Notes: a model not told the origin generated them from the letters alone. Shown: positions 1-7,138, numbered from the stretch's first letter. The stretch: DNA of 9,240 nt from SVQP01 sp045660125 (GCA_045660125.1 JAZRDG010000096.1:1-9240), one strand, 5' to 3'. Translations and numbers: made by a program.

Positions 1-1861
1 TTTCCCCTGCCTGACCATGGCGCAGCTTTGCTCCACCGCAGCGCAGACCGGCAAAAAGCAGATCCTTTCCGAGACCTTTGCACTTTGCGGCCACAACGTC
101 GGTCACGAGGAGCTCAAGAGAAACTACGAGTGGATGATGGTGCGCGGCGTCAATTTGATGTGCCAGCACCTGGAAGGATATTCGCTGCGCGGCATCCGTA
201 AGAGAGACTATCCGCCCGCAATGTACTGCCAGCAGCCTTGGTGGGCTGATTACAAGGTGTTCAACGATGCAATGTCCCGTATCGGCATGATGCTTGCCGA
301 GGGTGAGATCCGCTATGACACGCTTGTTATGCACCCCCAGACCTCTGCATGGATCAGCTTTAACTGCGGCGCAAACACAGGACTTGGCGAATACAACAAC
401 GATATCATTCGCGTCATGAACGAGCTGGATGCAAAGCACGTGCTGTACCACCTTGGCGACGAGATCATGATCGAGCGTCACGGTAAGGTTGAGAACGGCA
501 AGTTCATCATCGGTCAGCAGAGCTACTCTACCGTAGTACTGACCAAGCACATCGCATACCTGCCTTATACCGAAAAGCTGCTTGCAGAATTCAAGGCACA
601 GGGCGGTAAGGTGGTCACCGTGGACGAGGTTGAGGGCTGCGATATCATTGATAATCCCAACATCACCTACACCAAGCGTTATTACGACGGCTTTGACCTG
701 TACTACTTTGTCAACAGCACCGATAGCGCACAGCCCACCAACTTCAAGGTAGGCAGCTACGGCATTGACATTGAGACCGGTGAAAAGGTTGAATTCTTCG
801 GCACCTACAATTTCCCCGCATACGGCAGCCTTGTCATCGTGGATGACGGCACCGCACACGCAGAAGCACCCGCTCCTCGCGCACTTGCAGACGTTTGCCT
901 GTGTGGCGATTGGCAGGTTGCATCCATGACCGACAACGCGCTGACGCTGGATACCTGCACCTACTGGTTTGACGGCGTGCTGCAGCAGGAGAACGCTTGC
1001 GTGCTCAACGTAGCGCAGAGAGCTTACGAGCTTGGTCGCGGCGTGGATATCAAGTGCCGGTTCACCTTTAACGCGGAATATATTCCCGAGCGCATCTTCC
1101 TTGCATGCGAGACCCCTGAGATCTTTGCGATCACGCTCAACGGCAAGGCAGTGGATAAGACCGATTGCGGTTACTTCCGCGATCACTCCTTCCGTATGCT
1201 CAACGTAGCAGGCCTTGTAGTCAAGGGCGAGAACGTGCTGGAGCTGCAGGTATACCTCAAGGAGACCGATGAGGTTTACGAAAACCTCAAGAAGTCCAGA
1301 ATCTTTGAGTCCGAAAAGAACAAGCTGACCTTCGGTACCGAGATCGAGCCTATGTACCTCGTAGGCGATTTCGGCGTTAAGGCTGACGGCAAGTTCGAGG
1401 CGATCCCCAATAAGGCGTACTTCTACGAGGGCGGCTTTGCACTGGTGGAAGCGCCGGGAACGCTGACGCTCAAGGAGATCGAGAAGCAGGGACTGCTGTT
1501 CTTCTCGGGTGAGGTTACCCTGAAGAAGACCGTAACGCTTGACGGCGCACCCTGCTGCCTGAAGTTTGACAAGAAGGGCATCAACGCCATTCGCGTCAAG
1601 GTCAACGGCAAGGCAGTACGCACCGTGATGTGGACGCCCTTCGAAGTGGATATCTCCGACTACGTTGTCGCAGGCGAGAACGAGATCGAGCTGACGCTGG
1701 TCAACAACCTGCGTAACCTCATGGGTCCCCACCACCACGCTGCAGGCGAGCTGCTGGCAGTTGCACCTCCTCACTTCTTTGATGAGGGCTGCATCTGGAA
1801 CAACTACTCCGGCGGTTACTATACGCCCAAGTATAGCTTTGTGGAAACCGGTTTGATCTAA
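1..1861 (+). CDS. Large glycoside-hydrolase-like protein, 5' partial
   Basis: The reading frame is open from the first bases of the window, so the Met at 17 is probably internal and the N-terminal catalytic part is cut off. From that Met, 614 residues remain. The start of the visible part has a Ser-Glu-Thr-Phe motif (Glu codon at 71-73) in the run GKKQILSETF, then VNLMCQHLEGYSLRG, RKRDYPP and QPWW. I recognise this pattern from large clostridial glycosyl hydrolases that resemble GH106/GH2-type enzymes; the Glu may be catalytic, which is inference. Two beta-sandwich sugar-binding-like stretches follow, at about residues 320-420 (containing GENVLELQV) and 490-575 (WTPFEVDISDYVVAGENEIEL), as in GH2-type jelly rolls. 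The substrate cannot be told; plant or host glycan oligosaccharides are plausible. It ends with TAA just before a strong hairpin. Confidence is good for a carbohydrate-active protein and low for the exact family. Confidence 0.72.
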   Translation, partial: FPCLTMAQLCSTAAQTGKKQILSETFALCGHNVGHEELKRNYEWMMVRGVNLMCQHLEGYSLRGIRKRDYPPAMYCQQPWWADYKVFNDAMSRIGMMLAEGEIRYDTLVMHPQTSAWISFNCGANTGLGEYNNDIIRVMNELDAKHVLYHLGDEIMIERHGKVENGKFIIGQQSYSTVVLTKHIAYLPYTEKLLAEFKAQGGKVVTVDEVEGCDIIDNPNITYTKRYYDGFDLYYFVNSTDSAQPTNFKVGSYGIDIETGEKVEFFGTYNFPAYGSLVIVDDGTAHAEAPAPRALADVCLCGDWQVASMTDNALTLDTCTYWFDGVLQQENACVLNVAQRAYELGRGVDIKCRFTFNAEYIPERIFLACETPEIFAITLNGKAVDKTDCGYFRDHSFRMLNVAGLVVKGENVLELQVYLKETDEVYENLKKSRIFESEKNKLTFGTEIEPMYLVGDFGVKADGKFEAIPNKAYFYEGGFALVEAPGTLTLKEIEKQGLLFFSGEVTLKKTVTLDGAPCCLKFDKKGINAIRVKVNGKAVRTVMWTPFEVDISDYVVAGENEIELTLVNNLRNLMGPHHHAAGELLAVAPPHFFDEGCIWNNYSGGYYTPKYSFVETGLI

Positions 1862-1872
1862 TTCCATACAAT

Positions 1873-1906
1873 AACCCCGCCCGTGGCCTTCCCCACGGGC
1901 GGGGTT
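1873..1906 (+). terminator. Terminator hairpin after the glycoside-hydrolase-like gene
   Basis: Arms 1873-1886 and 1893-1906 are perfect 14-bp complements (AACCCCGCCCGTGG) around a 6-base loop, starting 11 bases after the TAA stop. The U-tract is only TTT before a G, so termination could be imperfect, but the position and stem strength fit an intrinsic terminator. Confidence 0.8.
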
Positions 1907-1928
1907 TGTGATGAAAAGTTGTTTGTGC

Positions 1929-2073
1929 AGGGGCGGGCGATCACATATTTCGGCTATGCCGAAATTCTCGCCCCTACGGGTGGTTGCGCTGTTGGTTTAC
2001 ACATCAAAACCCACAACAAAGTCGGTTGTAGGGGCGATCAGTGATCGCCCGCGGGCGTTCGCAGAACGCCCCT
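1929..2073. repeat. Compound palindromic intergenic repeat, MITE-like
   Basis: Two units are each bounded by AGGGGCG and CGCCCCT (1929-1975 and 2030-2073). The first encloses an 8-bp hairpin (1947-1954 with 1958-1965). The second encloses two hairpins (2032-2040 with 2042-2050, and 2053-2060 with 2064-2071). The units also pair with each other: GCGGGCGATCAC at 1933-1944 is the exact reverse complement of 2041-2052, and CGCCCCTAC at 1969-1977 that of GTAGGGGCG at 2028-2036. The whole could therefore fold as one long stem. No coding region is seen. It looks like a non-autonomous, possibly mobile, interspersed repeat; copy number cannot be judged from this window. Confidence 0.7.
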
Positions 2074-2117
2074 GGGAGTATTCCATTAATTCTATGCAAA
2101 AATCTCTGTAAAACCTA

Positions 2118-2146
2118 TTGACAAATATTTCACATAGTGCTACAAT
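2118..2146 (+). promoter_or_regulatory. Sigma-A-type promoter of the trpB2 T-box transcript
   Basis: A perfect TTGACA at 2118-2123 and TACAAT at 2141-2146 are separated by exactly 17 bases. Transcription should start near 2152-2154, at the 5' edge of the T-box leader, which independently supports the call. Confidence 0.9.
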
Positions 2147-2152
2147 AATGTA

Positions 2153-2457
2153 AACCGATGAGAAAGAGGAGTAACGCGCGGGGAGCACCCCGACAGAGAG
2201 CCGCGGCGGTGAGATGCGGTGGAGTGTGCGTGCGTGAATGGACTTTCGAGGGCAACAGGAAACCCGATCCTTGCAGGATGGGTGTATGGGCGACGGCTTG
2301 GTTCACCGTTATGCGAACCGGCATATAAGCATGTGATGCATGCAAGGTATGCATTGAGCGGATAGCATAGGGCTATCAAGCAGGGTGGCACCGCAAGAGC
2401 TTTCTCTTGTCCCGGCAGATCAGTTTTTTGATTGCGGGACGGGAGCTTTTTTCTTTT
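2153..2457 (+). promoter_or_regulatory. T-box leader, tryptophan-specific (UGG specifier)
   Basis: This is a classic T-box riboregulator. Stem I carries the 5' specifier-loop motif AGTAA (about 2170-2174), the AGAGAG element (2195-2200) and GGTGAGATGCGGTGG, and the 3' specifier loop GAATGGAC. That places the codon TGG (Trp) at 2239-2241, followed by a purine as usual. The T-box itself, AGGGTGGCACCGC, lies at 2382-2394. Its TGGC can pair with the GCCA end of a tRNA that has discriminator G, as expected for tRNA-Trp. The antiterminator can be drawn: GGG 2383-2385 with CCC 2411-2413, the 7-base bulge 2386-2392, then 2393-2399 with 2404-2410. Uncharged tRNA-Trp would stabilise it and switch on trpB2. 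Confidence 0.95.
2404..2457 (+). terminator. T-box regulated intrinsic terminator
   Basis: The 5' arm 2404-2414 (CTCTTGTCCCG) pairs with 2435-2445 (CGGGACGGGAG) with two G-U pairs, and the stem can extend through GATCA/TGATT around a T-rich loop. It is followed by T-rich sequence from 2447. The 5' arm is also the 3' arm of the antiterminator, so the two folds exclude each other. Confidence 0.92.
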
Positions 2458-2516
2458 CCGCACCTACCGTATATCCCCGATACGGCAGGAAAAGTGCAGG
2501 GGAGAAAGGCAATACA

Positions 2517-3893
2517 ATGGCAAACGTAGAAATCCCTTACAAGATTTATTTAAGCGAGAATGAAATTCCCAGACAGTGGTATAACGTCCGCGCGGACATG
2601 AAGAAAAAGCCCGCGCCGCTGATCGATCCCCGTACCATGAAGCCCATTACCTTGGAGGCAATGAGCGAGGTATTTTGCGAGGAGCTTGCGCGTCAGGAGC
2701 TGGACGACACCACGCCTTATATCGATATTCCCGAACCGCTGATCGACTTTTATAAAATGTACCGTCCCGCACCTCTGGTGCGCGCATACTGCCTGGAAAA
2801 GCAGCTGGACACCCCCGCGCATATCTACTATAAGTTCGAGGGCAACAACACAAGCGGCAGCCATAAGCTCAATTCCGCAATCGCACAGGCGTACTACGCA
2901 AAGATGCAGGGACTTAAGGGCGTGACCACCGAGACCGGTGCAGGTCAGTGGGGCACTGCTTTGAGTATGGCTTGCTCTTACTTTGGGCTGGATTGCAACG
3001 TGTACATGGTTAAGGTCAGCTATGAGCAAAAGCCGTTCCGCCGCGAGGTCATGCGTACCTACGGCGCAAACGTGACCCCCTCGCCCTCCACGACCACTGC
3101 GGTTGGCCGCAAGATCCTTGAGGAGCATCCCGGTACCACGGGCAGCCTTGGCTGCGCCATTTCCGAGGCGGTAGAGGCTGCGGGTGCATCGGGCGGCGCA
3201 TACCGTTACGTGCTTGGCAGCGTGCTCAACCAGGTGCTGCTGCACCAGACTATCATTGGGCTGGAAAACAAGACCGGGCTGGATAAGTACGGCATCAAGC
3301 CCGACATCATCATCGGTTGTGCGGGCGGCGGCTCGAATCTGGGCGGCTTGATCTCTCCCTTTATGGGCGAAAAGCTGCGCGGTGAGGCGGATTACCGCAT
3401 CATCGCAGTTGAGCCTGCGTCCTGCCCCAGCCTGACGCGCGGACGCTATATTTACGATTATTGTGACACGGGCAGAATCTGCCCCATGGCAAAGATGTAC
3501 ACGCTGGGCTCGGGCTTTATCCCGTCCTCCAGCCATTCGGGCGGACTTCGCTACCACGGCATGAGCACCGTGCTCTCCGAGCTGTACGATCAGGGGCTGA
3601 TGGAAGCCAAGAGCGTAGAGCAGACCGCCGTGTTTGCCGCAGCGCAGCAGTTTGCGCGCATTGAGGGCATCTTGCCCGCGCCCGAGTCGGCACACGCCAT
3701 CAAGGCGGCGATCGACGAGGCAATGATCTGCAAGCAGACGGGCGAGCAAAAGACCATCGTGTTCGGTCTGACCGGCACGGGTTACTTCGATATGGTGGCA
3801 TATCAGAAGTTCAACGACGGACTGATGGGCGACTATATCCCCACCGACGCAGAGCTTGACGCGGCATTTACCAATTTCCCGCCTCAGCCCTGA
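2517..3893 (+). CDS. trpB: Tryptophan synthase beta chain, TrpB2 type (PLP enzyme)
   Basis: A 458-residue fold-type II PLP enzyme that condenses indole with L-serine to L-tryptophan in the cytoplasm. The PLP lysine is K117 in GSHKLNSA, the catalytic glutamate E139 in TETGAGQWG, and the phosphate-binding glycine loop is GCAGGGSN at 267-274. The length and the long N-terminal extension (ITLEAMSEVF, PEPLIDFYKMYRPAPLVRA) match the TrpB2 branch, whose members are thought to act without a tight TrpA partner, often in indole salvage. I chose ATG 2517 because GGGGAGAAAGG lies just upstream; the frame is open back to 2385, but that would start inside the T-box. Transcription is controlled by the Trp T-box. 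No trpA is adjacent. It ends at TGA before a bidirectional terminator. Function is sure at family level; the salvage role is inference. Confidence 0.95.
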   Translation: MANVEIPYKIYLSENEIPRQWYNVRADMKKKPAPLIDPRTMKPITLEAMSEVFCEELARQELDDTTPYIDIPEPLIDFYKMYRPAPLVRAYCLEKQLDTPAHIYYKFEGNNTSGSHKLNSAIAQAYYAKMQGLKGVTTETGAGQWGTALSMACSYFGLDCNVYMVKVSYEQKPFRREVMRTYGANVTPSPSTTTAVGRKILEEHPGTTGSLGCAISEAVEAAGASGGAYRYVLGSVLNQVLLHQTIIGLENKTGLDKYGIKPDIIIGCAGGGSNLGGLISPFMGEKLRGEADYRIIAVEPASCPSLTRGRYIYDYCDTGRICPMAKMYTLGSGFIPSSSHSGGLRYHGMSTVLSELYDQGLMEAKSVEQTAVFAAAQQFARIEGILPAPESAHAIKAAIDEAMICKQTGEQKTIVFGLTGTGYFDMVAYQKFNDGLMGDYIPTDAELDAAFTNFPPQP

Positions 3894-3931
3894 CGCGTAG
3901 CGCGGTATCGCGCAACACATCATGAATATTG

Positions 3932-3966
3932 AAAAAAACGCACCGCGGATTTGCGCGGTGCGTTTT
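3932..3966. terminator. Bidirectional terminator between convergent genes
   Basis: Arms 3935-3947 (AAAACGCACCGCG) and 3954-3966 are perfect 13-bp complements with a 6-base loop. Seven A at 3932-3938 give a T7 tract on the minus strand, and TTTT at 3963-3966 serves the plus strand. It sits 38 bases after the trpB2 stop and 6 bases after the stop of the converging lipoprotein gene, and should work best for the minus-strand transcript. Confidence 0.92.
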
Positions 3967-3972
3967 GTTTAT

Positions 3973-5214
3973 TCAGTTTGTTTCGGGAGTGCCTTGAATG
4001 CTATCCTTCAGGGCTTGCTTTTCTGCAATCAAGCGTGCCTCCAGCTCTGCGATATCGTTGGCGTGCGCTGCTTCAAATTCAGCAAAGTAGCCGTCCTTGA
4101 TCGCGTTGAGATTGGTTTCGATCTCGCTTGCCTTCGCCTGCAAAGCAGCCTCGATATTGGTGTCGAACAGGGTGTTTTCCAGCTCGATCAGCTTTACCTC
4201 TGCCTGCTTCATGGCGTTGATCAGCTCCTGCAGCGCGGCGTCTGCCTGTGCGCCCAGCGATTCGTAAGCTGCCAGTGCCTGATTGTACTGCTCTTCGGAA
4301 AGGGAAAGATCCAGCATTGCCTGCGCATACACCTCACCGTCGATCTCCAGCGTCGCAACGTAGTTTTTCTGCGCAAGCAGATCGGTCTTGGCAGCGCGCA
4401 GCCTTGCCAGCGACTGCTGATAAGCGGAATCGGGGGAAATCAGGGTTTGGTAGCGGAAATCCTCTACGGCAACAATGGCGGAGTTGTAAGCCTCCAGCGC
4501 AACCTTGTATGCGGTGTGCGTCAGATTGTAAAGTCCACCCAGCTCTGCGATAATGCGCGCGGTCTCCTCGCGCTCGGCAAAGCTGATGCGGTGCGCCTTG
4601 GCTGCATAGTAGGCGTCTCTCATTTCCTCTGTCAGAAGCAGAGCGGTTTCCACGCGGCTTTGTGCAAGCACGGCGTAGAGCTGCTGCTCGTCCATTTGGG
4701 CAATCTGCTCCTCGCTGTAAAGCGCGGTGGCAAGTGCCATGGCGCGCAGGGAATCAAGGCTCAGCGCCTGCGCGGATGCAATGGTTGCCTTTACGCCAAG
4801 CGTGGCAAGCGTATCCGCTGCCGTCTTTTGTACGTTTTCAGCCAGCTCCTTGGCATACGCGGAGTCACCCGAGATCGAGATGGTCAGGGTGTTCGGGTCG
4901 GCTTGTACGTTGCCCTTGATCAGATAACCGGTTTCGGTTGCCAGGGTCACCATCATTTCGGTCGCTTGCTCGGGGGTCTTGCCAATAAAGGCTTCGCCCG
5001 CGATCAGGATGCTGCCGTCATCGTTGAGCGCGGTTGCGCTGACGATCTTGTTCTGATCGTCCACGATGAATTCCACGCTGGGATTGATGTCGATCGTCAT
5101 GCGCGTGATCGTGCCCTCTTCGGGCATGGCGGGTGCTTTCTCGCAGGATGCCAAAGGCAGAATTGTAAACAGCAACATCATGCAAAGCATTGTGCAAAGA
5201 AGTCTTGTTTTCAT
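3973..5214 (-). CDS. Lipoprotein with RsgI-like anti-sigma middle domain and long helical tail
   Basis: A 413-residue exported lipoprotein. The basic N-terminus (MKTR), hydrophobic core and lipobox L21-A-S-C24 predict cleavage before Cys24 and membrane anchoring. Residues about 36-105 strongly resemble the extracytoplasmic juxtamembrane domain of RsgI-type anti-sigma factors: the motif TIDINPSVEF (40-49), then ATALNDDG, GKTPEQATEMM and ETGYL. In RsgI the Asn-Pro bond of this motif (here N44-P45) is reported to break by autoproteolysis. A stretch at 106-140 (NTLTISISGDS, AKELAENVQKTAADTLATLGV) matches the extension seen in RsgI relatives. From about 145 to 405 the chain is Ala/Glu/Gln/Leu-rich and predicted helical, probably coiled coil. 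There is no transmembrane helix after the signal peptide and no cytoplasmic sigma-binding segment, so it is not a standard RsgI. The SD (GTGAG) is weak and a separate promoter lies upstream. Its function is unknown; cell-surface sensing or a structural role is possible. Confidence 0.85.
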   Translation of the reverse strand: MKTRLLCTMLCMMLLFTILPLASCEKAPAMPEEGTITRMTIDINPSVEFIVDDQNKIVSATALNDDGSILIAGEAFIGKTPEQATEMMVTLATETGYLIKGNVQADPNTLTISISGDSAYAKELAENVQKTAADTLATLGVKATIASAQALSLDSLRAMALATALYSEEQIAQMDEQQLYAVLAQSRVETALLLTEEMRDAYYAAKAHRISFAEREETARIIAELGGLYNLTHTAYKVALEAYNSAIVAVEDFRYQTLISPDSAYQQSLARLRAAKTDLLAQKNYVATLEIDGEVYAQAMLDLSLSEEQYNQALAAYESLGAQADAALQELINAMKQAEVKLIELENTLFDTNIEAALQAKASEIETNLNAIKDGYFAEFEAAHANDIAELEARLIAEKQALKDSIQGTPETN

Positions 5215-5248
5215 GATAAAGTCTCACTTTCTATGATTTTGCATTTGT

Positions 5249-5277
5249 ATTATACCATGGAAAAGCGGTCAAATCAA
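5249..5277 (-). promoter_or_regulatory. Extended -10 promoter of the RsgI-like lipoprotein gene
   Basis: Read on the minus strand: TTGATT (5277-5272), 17 bases, then a perfect TATAAT (5254-5249) preceded by TGG, the extended -10 motif. The start of transcription should be near 5242, giving a leader of about 28 bases. It lies between the stop codon at 5313 and the lipoprotein ATG at 5214, so this gene can be expressed apart from the upstream genes. Confidence 0.8.
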
Positions 5278-5312
5278 GTGCCGTAGGTGATGATAAGCTT
5301 GCATTTGGTGAG

Positions 5313-6689
5313 TCAGGGCAGCTGCTCCAGCGCACGCGCAAACGCGTCCGCAAGGATGCGTGCCGTGGCGATACCCGTAGAGTTGGTTTCCTCGTAGTGG
5401 TTTTCGCCGCGCTCGTCCGTGATGGTGTCTATATAAGGCGCATCGGGATGGAGCAGGTAATCGCTTGGGGGGATGATGTAGCCAAGCTCGTCGTTGCAAA
5501 GACCTACGATCAGCAAATTTTGCACGCCGTAGCCATTTGCAATCTCGGATAGCGGCGTGGGATCGCCCTCGCCAAGCCCCTTGCCGCTGACCAGCTCGGG
5601 GAAGATCTCGCCCGGCATCAGGCAAAGCGTCACCTCGCCCAGCTGCAAAACGCTCAGCTCGCTGTGCAGGTCATAGCCCGTCATGCTGTCGCCGCGGCTG
5701 ACCTCGTTGCCCAGAATGCCTAAGAATTTGTAGTAAAAGAACAGGGTGTTGTCAAGCGGAATCTCCACGTCCACGCGCGAGAGGGCAAGCGTGGGCGAGA
5801 GCGCGGCTTCGTTATCGATTGCGAGAATGGCGTCGGTCAGAATCGCGGCGGTCTTTTGCATGTTTTCCGTCGCGTCAAACGGCTCGGTCAGCTCGCGCGT
5901 CATGATCAGTCCGCCAATCGCGCCCGGCATAAACATCGCGTCGTCGCCCGTGGACGCCTTGATCGCATCCGCCACAGCGCCCGGAAAATCGCGGCTGAGC
6001 AGCGTATTTGCGCCGCGCAGGGATTCGGCGTGCGAGGCGTAAGAGAGCAAGCGGATGCCATTTTGCGCCGTATCGTGCGGTGCAAAGCGCAGCTGGTAGA
6101 GGTTGGGATCGTATTCGTGCGGCGTGCGCGAGTCGTAAAGCAGGTCTTGGGGCAGGGTGGAGCCGTAGTACAGCGTGCCCTCGGTGCGGTCGTCGTAAGC
6201 CGCTTGTGCCGCCTGTACTGCCGCATCGATCAGATTTTGCATAAAGGCATCGTTCTTGCCGTCCTGCGCAGCGGGACCCCAAAGCCCCAGCGTGTCAATG
6301 CCTGCGTGGGTGTGCGTGGCGTACACGTTGACCGAAATGCAGCCTGTCTTGCGGCAAAAGTCCTTGAGTCGGTTGCGAATGGCTTGCACCGTATCGTTGC
6401 CAAGCCCCACGCAGTCAATGCCGATCAGCAAAACGCCGCCTGCGCCCGTGTCTATCCAAGTGGCACTTGCACGCTGCAGATCCAGCACGCCGGTAATCTC
6501 GCGCCCTGCGTGATAGCCCGCAATGTAAAGCGGCTGACCCGAGTTCTCGGGCAGCGCGATCTCAACAGATCCAAAGCCCATGCACCAAGCGTTGCCTTCG
6601 GATTTGTAAGCGTCCTTATCCTGCGCGCACGCGGAGAGGGCGGGGATCAAAATGCAAAGAGAGAGCAGGAAGATGAGTGTCTTTTTCAT
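5313..6689 (-). CDS. Neutral ceramidase-fold lipoprotein, nucleophile serine apparently absent
   Basis: A 458-residue exported lipoprotein with lipobox L18-S-A-C21. The body matches the neutral/alkaline non-lysosomal ceramidase N-terminal domain family (zinc amidases). THTHAG at 125-130 gives metal-type histidines H126/H128; H220 in YASHAES, E361 in PGEIFPE and Y404 in NDELGYIIPP sit in the order of the zinc ligands His-His-Glu-Tyr. The C-terminal YEET (432-435) recalls the family's C-terminal Tyr-Glu motif. Where true ceramidases carry Gly-Asp-Val-Ser with the serine nucleophile, this protein has PGAIGGLIM (255-263) with no serine, so ceramide hydrolysis is doubtful. It may be another amidase or esterase acting on surface or dietary substrates. 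The start at 6689 is set by AGGAGGT six bases upstream; the frame stays open to 6920 but lies inside the upstream gene. Translation is probably coupled to the membrane-protein gene 11 bases upstream. Confidence 0.85.
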   Translation of the reverse strand: MKKTLIFLLSLCILIPALSACAQDKDAYKSEGNAWCMGFGSVEIALPENSGQPLYIAGYHAGREITGVLDLQRASATWIDTGAGGVLLIGIDCVGLGNDTVQAIRNRLKDFCRKTGCISVNVYATHTHAGIDTLGLWGPAAQDGKNDAFMQNLIDAAVQAAQAAYDDRTEGTLYYGSTLPQDLLYDSRTPHEYDPNLYQLRFAPHDTAQNGIRLLSYASHAESLRGANTLLSRDFPGAVADAIKASTGDDAMFMPGAIGGLIMTRELTEPFDATENMQKTAAILTDAILAIDNEAALSPTLALSRVDVEIPLDNTLFFYYKFLGILGNEVSRGDSMTGYDLHSELSVLQLGEVTLCLMPGEIFPELVSGKGLGEGDPTPLSEIANGYGVQNLLIVGLCNDELGYIIPPSDYLLHPDAPYIDTITDERGENHYEETNSTGIATARILADAFARALEQLP

Positions 6690-6694
6690 GCCGC

Positions 6695-6703
6695 ACCTCC
6701 TTA
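6695..6703 (-). promoter_or_regulatory. Stop codon fused with Shine-Dalgarno (TAAGGAGGT)
   Basis: The TAA of the membrane-protein gene (6703-6701) forms the first bases of a perfect TAAGGAGGT ribosome binding site for the ceramidase-fold gene, whose ATG is at 6689-6687. Ribosomes finishing the first gene would arrive on this site, which suggests coupled translation. Confidence 0.85.
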
Positions 6704-7114
6704 CAGCGAGCCGATCACGGGGATCAGCGCACGCAAAAGATCGAGAAAGCGCACGTCGTTGACGCGGCAGAGCAGCAGCGAAAGGATCAAGCATACGGTA
6801 AGCAGGCAAAGCCCAGCAAGCACGTATGCGACAACCCATAATGGCATCAGCTTGCCACGGGGCGGCACAAAATACACAAGTGCTGCAAAGGCGGCAAACA
6901 GCAGCAGCGGCAGCAGCCAATGCGGACTGATGCGCGCGCCCTCTAACTGCGAGAAAATGGCAACAAAGTCAAGCTCACCGCCGCTTTCCAAAAACAGGGA
7001 GAGAATGCCGCCAAGATTGCGCAGCGTCAGCGCGGCACCGAGCGTGACGGCAAGCGTGCCGCCTGCCGTGATCAGGGCAGCCGTCGATATGCGTTTGATT
7101 TGTTGGGGTTGCAT
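6701..7114 (-). CDS. Small three-helix membrane protein of unknown function
   Basis: A 137-residue protein I do not recognise. Hydrophobic segments lie at about 11-41 (ALITAGGTLAVTLGAALTL, possibly one helix plus a re-entrant part), 66-83 (WLLPLLLFAAFAALVYFV) and 91-116 (PLWVVAYVLAGLCLLTVCLI and onward). A short loop with PPRGK (84-88) lies between the second and third helices, and a C-terminal tail has VRFLDLLRALIP. The ATG at 7114 is preceded by GAGGTGA at good spacing. Its tight link to the ceramidase-fold lipoprotein gene suggests a joint role at the membrane, perhaps anchoring or helping that lipoprotein; this is inference from context only. No promoter was seen in the 66 bases upstream, so it may be transcribed from further upstream. 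Confidence 0.8.
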   Translation of the reverse strand: MQPQQIKRISTAALITAGGTLAVTLGAALTLRNLGGILSLFLESGGELDFVAIFSQLEGARISPHWLLPLLLFAAFAALVYFVPPRGKLMPLWVVAYVLAGLCLLTVCLILSLLLCRVNDVRFLDLLRALIPVIGSL

Positions 7115-7138
7115 ACGTTCACCTCACTTTTTGGGAAT

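Noticed and set aside
2385..2516. Upstream extension of trpB2 to an ATG in the T-box sequence
   Set aside because: It would translate the T-box and terminator; ATG 2517 has a strong ribosome binding site and fits TrpB2 N-termini.
2550..3923. Minus-strand frame of 457 codons opposite trpB2
   Set aside because: It mirrors the trpB2 codon pattern, has no recognisable domain, and the plus strand carries an unmistakable enzyme with all its motifs.
3922..5286. Plus-strand frame of 454 codons opposite the RsgI-like lipoprotein
   Set aside because: It begins inside the terminator region and its translation is Cys/Arg-rich and domain-free; the minus strand has signal peptide, lipobox and promoter.
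6690..6920. N-terminal extension of the ceramidase-fold protein
   Set aside because: It overlaps the membrane-protein gene in another frame; the signal peptide and perfect SD both fix the start at 6689.
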